Shown here piece by piece: positions 1-6,308 of a DNA stretch of 21,746 nucleotides. The DNA is from Gemmatimonadaceae bacterium (lineage in GTDB: Bacteria > Gemmatimonadota > Gemmatimonadetes > Gemmatimonadales > Gemmatimonadaceae). Position 1 is the stretch's first letter. Each line of letters opens with the position of its first letter. Location of the stretch: assembly GCA_017881545.1 (NCBI GenBank), contig JADGQU010000005.1, positions 1 through 21,746 of the forward strand, written 5' to 3'. The position numbers and the translations under genes were made by a program. Below the pieces are notes generated by a model. The model did no database searches and was not told where the DNA came from. It saw only the letters and a program-made list of their open reading frames with translations.

Positions 1-398
1 CCGAGCACTCCGCAGGTGGTGCCCGCCCCCTCGACCGCGGCCTCGACCATCTCGCGACCACCTGTCGCATGAACCGTCACCAGCTTGGCCCCTATCGAGG
101 CCGCGCTCCGCGCCGCGCCTTTGACCGTATTCGGAATGTCGTGAAGCTTGAGGTCCAGGAAAACATCCTTGCCGAGCGCGCGGAGGGTCTGGACGATCTG
201 CGGGCCGGCGGCCGTGAACAGCTCGCCCCCGACTTTGTAGAAGCTGCAGGCGTCACCGAGGCGTTCGACCATCGCGAGCGCCAGATCCGCGCGGCCGAAA
301 TCGAGCGCCACGATCGGAATCGGCCCGGCGGAGCGCGTCGGCGCGCTGCGTGTCGCGACTTTCGGTCGTACTGCTGCCGCCGCTCGATGAGGAGTCAC
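1..398 (-). CDS. pyrF: Orotidine 5'-phosphate decarboxylase, N-terminal part (cut by window edge)
   Basis: Decarboxylates OMP to UMP, the last step of de novo pyrimidine synthesis, in the cytoplasm. The reverse-strand translation from GTG at 398-396 reads through PIPIVALDF (residues 26-34) and DLKLHDIPNT (82-91). The latter is the family's D-x-K-x-x-D catalytic signature (D82, K84, D87); D33 and K55 are the other expected active-site residues. About 132 residues are present; the C-terminal half lies beyond base 1. The start is one base after the pyrD stop (TGA-A-GTG), with GGGAGAG just upstream inside the end of pyrD, so the two are almost certainly co-transcribed and translationally coupled. 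The first ~25 residues, rich in Ala, Arg and Thr, extend beyond the usual start near the first beta strand. They could be a genuine tail or mean a later start, although no other good start codon is visible. Confidence 0.93.
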   Translation of the reverse strand, partial: MTPHRAAAAVRPKVATRSAPTRSAGPIPIVALDFGRADLALAMVERLGDACSFYKVGGELFTAAGPQIVQTLRALGKDVFLDLKLHDIPNTVKGAARSAASIGAKLVTVHATGGREMVEAAVEGAGTTCGVL

Positions 399-399
399 T

Positions 400-1329
400 T
401 CAGCTCTCCCACTGTAGAGATCCGCGCAGATCGCTCAACGAAGTTACTCCCTTCGCCCTGCACCAGCGCTCCAAATCGCCGACGACCTTCTCCGGGAGTT
501 TGGGGTGCTGCATCGCGGCAGTGCCAATCGCAACTAGCGACGCGCCGGCCATCACGTACTGGATGATATCCGTCGCCGCGGATATTCCGCCCACTCCGAT
601 TACCGGCAGGCGGACTGCTTTCGCGACCTTGCGGGTTGCCAACAGCCCGACCGGCAGCAGCCCGGGCCCGCTCACGCCCCCGGTGCCGAAGCCGAGCGCG
701 GGTCTCCGGGTATCGACATCGATAAGGAGCCCGGGCAACGTGTTCACAACCGAGATCCCGTCGGCGCCGGCGTCGGCCGCCGTTTGCGCGCTCCGTCCGA
801 TGTCCTGCAACGTCGGCGAGAGCTTGACGAAGATCGGCCTCTTGGTTGCCTTGCGCGCCCTCGTCACCACTTCAGTCAACGATTTCGGATCGGCGCCGAA
901 CTCGAGCCCGCCTGCTCTCACGTTGGGGCAGCTGACGTTGAGCTCGTAGCCCGAGATCGCGGGGGAATCATCGAGCATCGACACCACTGCGCCAAACTCC
1001 TCGACCTGGTTCCCCACGACGTTCACGAGGACTTTCGCCTTCCGCAGGTTGTTCGCGAGCCAGGGGAGATGCTCGGAGCGAACTTCCTCGACGCCGGGAT
1101 TGGCGAGCCCCACTGCGTTGATCATTCCACCCTCGAACTCCGCGACGCGTGGGGCTCGCGCCCCATGTCGCCGCTCGATGCTCACCGCCTTCGTGACCAG
1201 ACCTCCCAGCGCGTCGAGATCGATCACGCGCGCGAGCTCGCGCCCATAGGCGGCCGTGCCGGCGGCGAGCAACACCGGATTCTGGAATTCGATTCCCGCG
1301 GCGGTGACTGCGAGCGCGGACGGAGTCAC
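400..1329 (-). CDS. pyrD: Dihydroorotate dehydrogenase, class 1B type
   Basis: Oxidises dihydroorotate to orotate with FMN, step four of pyrimidine synthesis. The 309-residue length and the sequence NVSCPN (131-136), with Cys134 as catalytic base, point to the cytosolic class 1 enzyme rather than the membrane class 2, which uses Ser. Also visible are the FMN-side TKAVS (46-50), NAVGLANPG (71-79), VNTLPG followed by a GFGTGGVSGP stretch, and the phosphate-binding VIGVGGI and AIGTAAM near the C terminus. Class 1B enzymes normally pair with the Fe-S/flavin subunit PyrK; none is in this window. The start is GTG; an in-frame TAG six codons upstream rules out a longer protein. AGGGG lies about 11-12 bases before it. 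It follows the amidase gene by 49 bases and leads directly into pyrF. Confidence 0.94.
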   Translation of the reverse strand: MTPSALAVTAAGIEFQNPVLLAAGTAAYGRELARVIDLDALGGLVTKAVSIERRHGARAPRVAEFEGGMINAVGLANPGVEEVRSEHLPWLANNLRKAKVLVNVVGNQVEEFGAVVSMLDDSPAISGYELNVSCPNVRAGGLEFGADPKSLTEVVTRARKATKRPIFVKLSPTLQDIGRSAQTAADAGADGISVVNTLPGLLIDVDTRRPALGFGTGGVSGPGLLPVGLLATRKVAKAVRLPVIGVGGISAATDIIQYVMAGASLVAIGTAAMQHPKLPEKVVGDLERWCRAKGVTSLSDLRGSLQWES

Positions 1330-1430
1330 CGCTACCGTGAACCCCTAGTCCGGGAATCGCAATGCGCGAAATGAGCGATCACCGAGCGCCCCCGATTCGG
1401 GAATCGTAGTGCGCGAGATACGCGATCACC
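1330..1430. repeat. Diverged 47-nt tandem duplication across the amidase stop codon
   Basis: On the minus strand, a block starting GGTGATCGC inside the amidase C-terminal coding sequence (1430 downward) is repeated 47 bases later, from 1383 downward. Over 36 aligned bases I count 29 identities; similarity continues more weakly through the rest of the unit. The second copy lies in the amidase-pyrD spacer, and its TGA supplies the amidase stop codon. Since 47 is not a multiple of three, the second copy is read in another frame. Confidence 0.75.
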
Positions 1431-2638
1431 GACTCGGCGATGTTTCTCGCGAGCGCGCGCTGATTCGCCTGGTCGCTCAGGTACGTCGCCTCCGACAGGT
1501 TGCTGCCGAATCCGATCTCGATCAGCACCGCCGGCATATACGACCCGCGCAGCACGGCAAAGTTTGCTTGCTGCACGCCACGGTTTGGACCGGGATGCAC
1601 GTCGATCAGGCCCTGTTGAATCGTCTGGGCCAGATCGCTCGACTCACGCAGGTGCTCGTTCTGCGCCATGTCGGTGATGATGAAGTTGAGCGGATCCCCC
1701 TTCGGGGCATTGGCTCCGGTCTCGAATTTCACCGATTCGTTTTCCATGTCCTGCACGCGGCGTTCGTCCTCCGTCTTCGCTTCGGCCAGAAAGTACGTCT
1801 CGAACCCGCGCTCACGCGCGCCTTTGGCGTTGTTGCTGCCCGGCGCGTTGCAGTGGATCGAGATAAAGACGTCGCCGTGGTTGCTGTTGGCAATGCGGCC
1901 GCGATCGGAAAGCGCGATCAGAGTATCCGTGTCTCGCGTCATCAGCACGTCGAAGCCGCGGGCGTGCAGCACCGTCGCGAGCTTCTTCGCCACCGACAGC
2001 GTGACATCCTTCTCCGTGAACCAGGTGGGTGAGCCGATTGGACCAACCATCCCACGATCGGGGCCGCCGTGACCCGCGTCGATGACGACGACTTTCGGGG
2101 ATGGCCGAGGCGCGGCGCGTGTCCGGACCGGTGCCGCCGGCGGCGCGGAAGTGGTCGTCGAAGTCGGGCCACGATTGACAGGCGGCGGCGCGGCGGTGGT
2201 CGTCCGGGCCGGAGTGCTACTGACAGCGGTGGGAGTCGCAGTCCGCAGCTCGCCCTGCGCGACGTCGTAGAAGTAGCCTCCGCCGTAGCGCGGAATCAGC
2301 TCGCTCACGAACTGGAACGGCACGTAGAGCTGTCCACCGCGCACCTGTGGCGCGCGCGTGAGCGGCACCGTCAGCGTATCGAACTTGGCGAATGGGATCC
2401 CATCAATCAGATCCAACCGGGCGCGTGGCAGTGCCAGCGTGAAATGGAGGTTGGTGCCGGTGATCAGCATTCCCTTCATCGCCTTCATCAGCACGTCGGC
2501 GCGCACGAAGGCCTCACCGTCGTTGATCGTGACGGGAACCGATGTCGTAGTCTGGCCGTCGCGGACGACGATGAAAGTCGGAGCGGGCCTGGCGGCCGGC
2601 GCGCCGGCGATCTGCATGGCCAGGAACAGCGCGATCAT
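1379..2638 (-). CDS. Secreted N-acetylmuramoyl-L-alanine amidase (Amidase_3) with N-terminal stalk domain
   Basis: Zinc hydrolase that cleaves the bond between MurNAc and L-Ala of the stem peptide, used in cell separation or wall turnover outside the membrane. Residues 1-17 are a short hydrophobic signal-like segment. Residues ~20-133 resemble the copper-amine-oxidase-N-like stalk domain often attached to wall enzymes. Residues ~134-180 are a Pro/Thr/Ala/Ser-rich linker. The Amidase_3 domain fills 182-412, with Zn ligands in DAGHGG (H190), TEKD (E209) and SIHCNA (H262), and the catalytic Glu in LIEIGF (E374). The start ATG overlaps the smpB stop (ATGA), so translation is coupled. The last residues (IGGAR) and the stop codon fall at the junction of a diverged 47-nt tandem duplication, listed separately. 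Confidence 0.92.
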   Translation of the reverse strand: MIALFLAMQIAGAPAARPAPTFIVVRDGQTTTSVPVTINDGEAFVRADVLMKAMKGMLITGTNLHFTLALPRARLDLIDGIPFAKFDTLTVPLTRAPQVRGGQLYVPFQFVSELIPRYGGGYFYDVAQGELRTATPTAVSSTPARTTTAAPPPVNRGPTSTTTSAPPAAPVRTRAAPRPSPKVVVIDAGHGGPDRGMVGPIGSPTWFTEKDVTLSVAKKLATVLHARGFDVLMTRDTDTLIALSDRGRIANSNHGDVFISIHCNAPGSNNAKGARERGFETYFLAEAKTEDERRVQDMENESVKFETGANAPKGDPLNFIITDMAQNEHLRESSDLAQTIQQGLIDVHPGPNRGVQQANFAVLRGSYMPAVLIEIGFGSNLSEATYLSDQANQRALARNIAESVIAYLAHYDSRIGGAR

Positions 2639-3105
2639 CGAGTGCGCACCGCGCGCTGCATGTCGCGCTCGTCGTCGCGGCGCTTTTCATCCGCGCGCTT
2701 GTCGTAGAGCTTCTTGCCCTTGCCCAGGGCGAGCGCGACTTTCGCCTTTCCGCGCTTGAAGTAGAGCTCGAGCGGAATCAGCGTCAGCCCCTGACGCTCG
2801 ACCGCGCCGATCATCTTGCGGATCTCCTTCCGATGCAGGAGGAGCTTCCGCGTCCGAGTGGGCTCGTGATTGTAGTAGCTCGCCTGTTCGTAAGGCGATA
2901 TGTGCAGATTTAGCAGGAAGACTTCTCCGTCTTTGACGATCGCGTAGGAATCAGAGATGTTGGCCTTTCCGTTCCGAAGCGACTTCACCTCGCTGCCGGT
3001 CAGAACCATGCCCGCTTCCCAGGTGTCGATGATGTGGTAGTCGTGTCGCGCGCGTTTGTTCCGCGCGATTGACTCCTTCGCATCCTTCTCGACTGTCTCT
3101 GCCAT
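2635..3105 (-). CDS. smpB: SsrA (tmRNA)-binding protein SmpB
   Basis: Binds the tRNA-like domain of tmRNA and delivers it to stalled ribosomes in trans-translation. The 156 residues match the family length. Visible hallmarks are NKRARHDYHI near residue 16, the GSEVKSLR core motif around residues 38-45, NGKANISDSYA, the LLLHRKEI stretch, and the basic C-terminal tail (KLYDKRADEKRRDDERD), which enters the ribosomal decoding site. It is the first gene of the smpB-amidase-pyrD-pyrF run: upstream lies the oppositely oriented tRNA promoter region, and its stop overlaps the amidase start. I see no strong Shine-Dalgarno before its ATG (the preceding bases are CACGAAGTCAA). A very weak promoter-like pair lies about 15-45 bases upstream, which I do not call. 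Confidence 0.97.
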   Translation of the reverse strand: MAETVEKDAKESIARNKRARHDYHIIDTWEAGMVLTGSEVKSLRNGKANISDSYAIVKDGEVFLLNLHISPYEQASYYNHEPTRTRKLLLHRKEIRKMIGAVERQGLTLIPLELYFKRGKAKVALALGKGKKLYDKRADEKRRDDERDMQRAVRTR

Positions 3106-3211
3106 TTGACTTCGTGCTCAAGTTAGACGCAACAATGATGCTGGGAAAGCGCTCGCGTTGACTTCACCATCCGCGCGTGACGAACTCTTCGGCGACATCA
3201 TGCCGGTCGCG

Positions 3212-3240
3212 TTGACTTCACTATGTTCAGTTTCTATCTT
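3212..3240 (+). promoter_or_regulatory. Sigma-70-type promoter of tRNA-Leu
   Basis: TTGACT at 3212-3217 and TATCTT at 3235-3240 are separated by exactly 17 bases. They place transcription start near 3247, a few bases before the mature tRNA 5' end at 3254. The -35 lies within a 16-nt sequence (3209-3224) that is repeated with one mismatch at 3155-3170. Confidence 0.75.
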
Positions 3241-3253
3241 CGGAGTCGCTATC

Positions 3254-3337
3254 GCCGGAGTGGTGGAACTGGTAGACGCGCTGGCTTCAGGAGCCAGTGA
3301 GCGCAAGCTCGTGGGGGTTCGAGTCCCCCCTTCGGCA
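3254..3337 (+). tRNA. tRNA-Leu (anticodon CAG)
   Basis: A complete class II tRNA can be folded by eye. The acceptor arm is GCCGGAG paired with CTTCGGC (one G-U). The D arm holds GGTAGACGC. The anticodon stem is CTGGC/GCCAG with seven-base loop TTCAGGA, giving anticodon CAG. A long variable arm, GAGC-GCAA-GCTC, is typical of tRNA-Leu. The T arm is GGGGG-TTCGAGT-CCCCC and the discriminator is A3337. The next bases are CAT, so the CCA end is not encoded. It decodes CUG leucine codons, which are common in GC-rich genomes. Confidence 0.97.
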
Positions 3338-3340
3338 CAT

Positions 3341-3380
3341 AAAAAAGAACGGCGCGTCTGCTCAGTCAGGCGCGCCGTTT
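3341..3380. terminator. Shared terminator hairpin between tRNA-Leu and the Rrf2 gene
   Basis: ACGGCGCG (3349-3356) pairs with CGCGCCGT (3371-3378), and one or two further pairs extend the stem. On the minus strand the stem is followed by a T-rich run (3348-3341), a proper intrinsic terminator for the Rrf2 gene that ends at 3400. On the plus strand the same hairpin follows the tRNA by 11 bases but has only two T residues after it, so termination there would be weaker. Confidence 0.75.
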
Positions 3381-3399
3381 CCGCATCCGGTCCGGAAAT

Positions 3400-3897
3400 C
3401 TAGACCGTCTCGAGAATCGGGAGCCTGGCTTTCTCCGGTCCGCTGCGCTCCGCGCTCGGCAATCCCACCCGCTCGCGCACCGTCGGCTCGTCGTGCAGCA
3501 GGTCGGCGAGACTCACGCCCTGAAGCACGTCGTCGATACGCTTTTGCAACATCACCCACACGGGTCTGATGCTGCAGCTGTGCGACGCGGAGCAGCGCTC
3601 CTCTTCGACCGGATGGCTCACGCAATGGAGGTCGAATGTCTCGAGCTCCGAGGCGTGGATCACGTCTCTGATGGAAATCTCCGCGGGCGTGCGCGCCAGA
3701 ACGTAGCCACCCCTCGCGCCCCGCGTGCTCGTGATGACGCCGGCGCGCCTCAGCCTCAACAGAATCTGTTCGACATAGTCGGCTGGAAGCCGTTCCTGCC
3801 GAGCGATCTCCCGCCCATTCACCGGCCCGAGATCGGTGCGCTTGGCAAGGTTGAGGGCGCAAATCACGCCGTACTCAGCCCAGGTGGTTATCCGCAT
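3400..3897 (-). CDS. Rrf2-family transcription regulator with a probable Fe-S cluster (IscR/NsrR/RirA-like)
   Basis: A 165-residue winged-helix repressor of the Rrf2 family. The N terminus MRITTWAEYGVICALNLA and the wing TRGARGGYVLART (58-70) are typical, with the recognition helix around residues 37-52. Three cysteines, C92, C102 and C108, sit in FDLHCVSHPVEEERCSASHSC where IscR, NsrR and RirA bind a [2Fe-2S] or [4Fe-4S] cluster. The spacing here, C-x9-C-x5-C, is wider in its first interval than the C-x5-C-x5-C of IscR. The likely role is sensing iron, NO or redox state. It is a single-gene unit with its own promoter and terminator. No suf/isc operon is adjacent, although an A-type Fe-S carrier is encoded at 18227-18583. 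The target genes cannot be told from sequence. Confidence 0.9.
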   Translation of the reverse strand: MRITTWAEYGVICALNLAKRTDLGPVNGREIARQERLPADYVEQILLRLRRAGVITSTRGARGGYVLARTPAEISIRDVIHASELETFDLHCVSHPVEEERCSASHSCSIRPVWVMLQKRIDDVLQGVSLADLLHDEPTVRERVGLPSAERSGPEKARLPILETV

Positions 3898-3932
3898 GCA
3901 CTCAGGATAGGGATTAGGGGCGGTTCGGACAA
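3898..3932 (-). promoter_or_regulatory. Promoter of the Rrf2 gene, apparently giving a leaderless mRNA
   Basis: On the minus strand TTGTCC (3932-3927) and TATCCT (3909-3904) are separated by exactly 17 bases. Only six bases lie between the -10 box and the ATG at 3897, so transcription should begin at or next to the start codon and no Shine-Dalgarno is possible. The run of GGATA/GGGATTAGGGG on the plus strand within the spacer could also be an operator. Confidence 0.6.
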
Positions 3933-3970
3933 GGGGACAGGACTCCGGGCGCTCTTATTGGCTATTAACC

Positions 3971-4152
3971 GCAACTGAACGGGCGGAAGGCGTGAGTAGC
4001 ATAGCTGTCAGTTTGTTAGTTCACGACGCCGGGACTTTACTACTGGCGTACCGGGCACGAGCAGTCGCCAGAATGCCACAGAGGCAAGTCCCGGCGTCGT
4101 GAACTAAATCACCGGCAACTACGCTACTGACGCCTCCCGCCCGTTGAGTTGC
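3971..4152. repeat. Long inverted-repeat element, copy 1
   Basis: This occupies most of the noncoding gap 3898-4214. Outer arms 3971-3992 and 4131-4152 match at 20 of 22 positions, starting GCAACTGAACGGGCGG on the left. A middle segment pairs AGTAGCATAG (3995-4004) with CTACGCTACT (4119-4128). The inner arms 4016-4037 and 4086-4107 are perfectly complementary over 22 bases. The 48-nt apical region ends in GAATGCCACAGAGGC, which itself can fold (TGCC/GGCA). A second copy in the same orientation lies at 14662-14851. I recognise no transposase or known named repeat family. Confidence 0.85.
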
Positions 4153-4213
4153 AGTTGCCAGCCTCCGCCTCTTCAGTTGCAGTTACGAGTCTCCCGCCGT
4201 TCAGTTTCGGTGC
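4132..4213 (+). repeat. Degenerate tandem ~28-nt units flanking element copy 1
   Basis: Three successive related units begin at 4132, 4161 and 4189. Each has the form G(C/T)CTCC-CGCC followed by TTCAGTTGCAGTT or a close variant. The first is the right outer arm of the inverted repeat, so the element seems to have iterated its own terminal segment. The run ends just before the aspA stop codon at 4215. Confidence 0.6.
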
Positions 4214-4214
4214 T

Positions 4215-5642
4215 TTACCCCGCCGACCCCCCGGCGTGCTTCCCGCCCGGAACCCCGATCTCGGTCATCTTGCGAAGGTCAAGGATTTCGTCGATCTCCT
4301 TGTCGGGCAAGACTTTCTCCCGCTTCACCAGATCGCGAATCAGCACGTTCTCCTTCACCGACTGCTTGCTGATCTCGGCGGCGCGCGCGTAACCGATCTG
4401 TGGCGCCAGCGCCGTCGCCAGAGCGGCCGAGCGCTCGAGCCAGTACCTGCACTGCTCTTCGTTCGCCTCCAGCCCCTTCACCGTCTTCTCCGCGAGCACG
4501 CGCGCCGAGTTCCCCAGGATCATCATCGAGAGAAGAACGTTGTGCGCGATCACGGGCATCATGACGTTCAGCTCGAGCTGGCCGTGCTCGGCAGCCACGG
4601 CCACACAGGTGTCGTTGCCAAATACCTGGAAGCACACCTGGTTCACCATTTCCGGAATCGATGGATTGACCTTGCCGGGCATTATCGATGAGCCCGGCTG
4701 AACCGCCGGCAAGCGAATCTCGTCGAGGCCGGTGCGCGGTCCGCTGGCGAGCAGCCGCAGATCGCTCGCGATCTTGCTGAGATCGAGCGCGAGAACTTTG
4801 AGCTGCGAGCTGAATCCGGCGACGTCTCCCATGCTCTGCATTAGCTGGATGCGATCCTTCCCCTCGCGCAGCTCGATCTTCATGGATTCGCGAAGGTGCT
4901 TGACCATGAGCTTCGGATACTCCGGCTCGACGTTGACGCCAGTCCCGACGGCGCTGCCGCCAATTCCCAGATCCCGCAGATAGTCCGCGCCTTCGGACAC
5001 GCGCTTGAGGCCGCGTCGCAAGGACCCCGCGTAGGCGTCGAGCTCCTGTCCAAGCCGGATCGGCATCGCGTCCTGGAGATGCGTGCGGCCGGTCTTCAGC
5101 ACGTCGTCGAACTGCTTCCCTTTATTCTCGAACTCCCTGGCAAGTCCGTCGAACGCTTTCACCAGGCCGCCCAGTTCGCTCAGACATGCGAGCCTTATCG
5201 CGGTGGGAATCACGTCGTTCGTCGACTGCGCCATGTTGACGTGATCGTTCGGATGAACCGGCGAGTACGCCCCGCGCTTGCCGCCGAGTATCTCGTTGGC
5301 GCGGTTGGCCAGCACTTCGTTGATGTTCATGTTGTGCGACGTGCCCGCGCCGGCCTGGTAGACGTCGACGACGAAATGCTCGCGGTGCTTTCCGGCGAGA
5401 ACCTCGTCCGCCGCCTTCACGATCGCGTCCGCGATCTTCGGGTCGAGTCGTCCGGTTTCCTTGTGCGTCAGCGCCGCCGCCCGCTTGATCTGCACCGTCG
5501 CGTCGACGAATGCCCGGAGCGGCTTCATCCCACTGATTGGAAAATTCTGCACGGCACGCAGAGTCTGCACGCCATAGAGCGCGTCTGTGGGAACCTCTAG
5601 TGTTCCAAGCGGATCCTTCTCGGTGCGAGTGTTATCGCTCAT
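4215..5642 (-). CDS. aspA: Aspartate ammonia-lyase (aspartase)
   Basis: Reversibly deaminates L-aspartate to fumarate and ammonia. This is the fumarase/aspartase superfamily, 475 residues. The signature GSSIMPGKVNP spans 317-327. The residues used by characterised aspartases fall at their textbook numbers: T101, S140-T141-N142, T187-H188, S318, K324 and N326. The N terminus (RTEKDPLGTLEVPTDALYGVQ) and the GRTHLQDAMP loop resemble Bacillus-type aspartase. A class II fumarase is the main alternative, but the family's ALYGVQTLRA opening and QPGSSIMPGKVNP favour aspartase. It is the last gene of a long minus-strand block, 24 bases after the metallo-beta-lactamase-fold gene. The ATG has no visible Shine-Dalgarno. 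Its stop is followed by the inverted-repeat element rather than an obvious T-tailed terminator. Confidence 0.86.
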   Translation of the reverse strand: MSDNTRTEKDPLGTLEVPTDALYGVQTLRAVQNFPISGMKPLRAFVDATVQIKRAAALTHKETGRLDPKIADAIVKAADEVLAGKHREHFVVDVYQAGAGTSHNMNINEVLANRANEILGGKRGAYSPVHPNDHVNMAQSTNDVIPTAIRLACLSELGGLVKAFDGLAREFENKGKQFDDVLKTGRTHLQDAMPIRLGQELDAYAGSLRRGLKRVSEGADYLRDLGIGGSAVGTGVNVEPEYPKLMVKHLRESMKIELREGKDRIQLMQSMGDVAGFSSQLKVLALDLSKIASDLRLLASGPRTGLDEIRLPAVQPGSSIMPGKVNPSIPEMVNQVCFQVFGNDTCVAVAAEHGQLELNVMMPVIAHNVLLSMMILGNSARVLAEKTVKGLEANEEQCRYWLERSAALATALAPQIGYARAAEISKQSVKENVLIRDLVKREKVLPDKEIDEILDLRKMTEIGVPGGKHAGGSAG

Positions 5643-5666
5643 GGTCGTTGACTGTGAAGATCGAGG

Positions 5667-6308
5667 TTAGCGTCCGACAATGCGGGCGGTGCCGTTCAGA
5701 AACGGATTCGACAGCCGCTCCTGCCCAATCGTCGTCTCCATGCCGTGACCGGGATAGACCACCGTCTCGGGAGCGAGCGCCGATATTTTCTCGAGCGACG
5801 CGGCCAACTGCGGTGGATTCGAGAATGGAAGATCGGTTCTCCCGATGGATCCCGCGAACAGACAATCGCCAACCAGCGCGATGCCATTGCCGTGGATTAC
5901 AACGTGACCTGGCGCGTGACCGGGCGCGTGAAGCACCGTCATCTCCGCGTCTCCGACCTTGATCTGCTGCCCATCCGCGAACTCGTGGTCAGGAGCCGGC
6001 GGCTCCTCGAACGGGACGCCATAAACCTGCGCCTGCCGGCCTGCCGCTTCGTATAGGCGGCGGTCGAGCGGATGCAGATAGATCGGCACATCCCATTTCC
6101 GCTTTATGGACGCGATCGCGCCGACGTGATCCACGTGGGCGTGGGTGATCCAGATCGCCTCGAGCGTCGCTCCGGAATTCTCGATTTCTTCCACGAGCCG
6201 ATCACCCTCGCTCCCCGGGTCGACGATCACCGCCCGGTTCGAGCGCTCGTCCACCACCAGGTAGGAATTCTCCTGAAACGCGCCGACGGTGATGGTCGTG
6301 ACTTGCAT
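5667..6308 (-). CDS. Metallo-beta-lactamase-fold hydrolase, YcbL/glyoxalase II-like
   Basis: A 213-residue binuclear-metal hydrolase. THAHVDH (55-61) supplies H56, H58, D60 and H61; H131 lies in APGHAPGH, the bridging Asp in GDCLF (D148), and H188 in YPGHG. All metal ligands are therefore present. The compact length without the glyoxalase II C-terminal helical domain, and the ENSYLVVD and IGRTDLP motifs, fit the YcbL-type group. Members are generally annotated as thioester hydrolases of the hydroxyacylglutathione hydrolase family; the natural substrate here is unknown. The start overlaps the trxB stop by one base (TGATG), so the two are translationally coupled. Confidence 0.9.
   Translation of the reverse strand: MQVTTITVGAFQENSYLVVDERSNRAVIVDPGSEGDRLVEEIENSGATLEAIWITHAHVDHVGAIASIKRKWDVPIYLHPLDRRLYEAAGRQAQVYGVPFEEPPAPDHEFADGQQIKVGDAEMTVLHAPGHAPGHVVIHGNGIALVGDCLFAGSIGRTDLPFSNPPQLAASLEKISALAPETVVYPGHGMETTIGQERLSNPFLNGTARIVGR

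Noticed and set aside
69..566. Plus-strand open frames opposite pyrF and pyrD
   Set aside because: The minus strand encodes unmistakable PyrF and PyrD motifs; the plus-strand products are Arg/Pro-rich shadows.
3106..3160. A possible smpB promoter (TTTCCC...TAACTT on the minus strand)
   Set aside because: Each box matches only three of six consensus bases, so I do not call it.
3254..3337. An integrated element attached at tRNA-Leu
   Set aside because: No integrase and no second copy of the tRNA 3' end were seen in the window; the neighbours are ordinary chromosomal genes.
3158..3403. An 81-residue plus-strand open frame through the tRNA
   Set aside because: It reads straight across tRNA-Leu and its promoter and has no ribosome binding site or domain.
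3898..4214. A CRISPR array or tmRNA in the repeat-rich gap beside the Rrf2 gene
   Set aside because: The repeats are inverted arms and degenerate adjacent units without regular unique spacers, and there is no tRNA-like acceptor domain or tag-coding frame.
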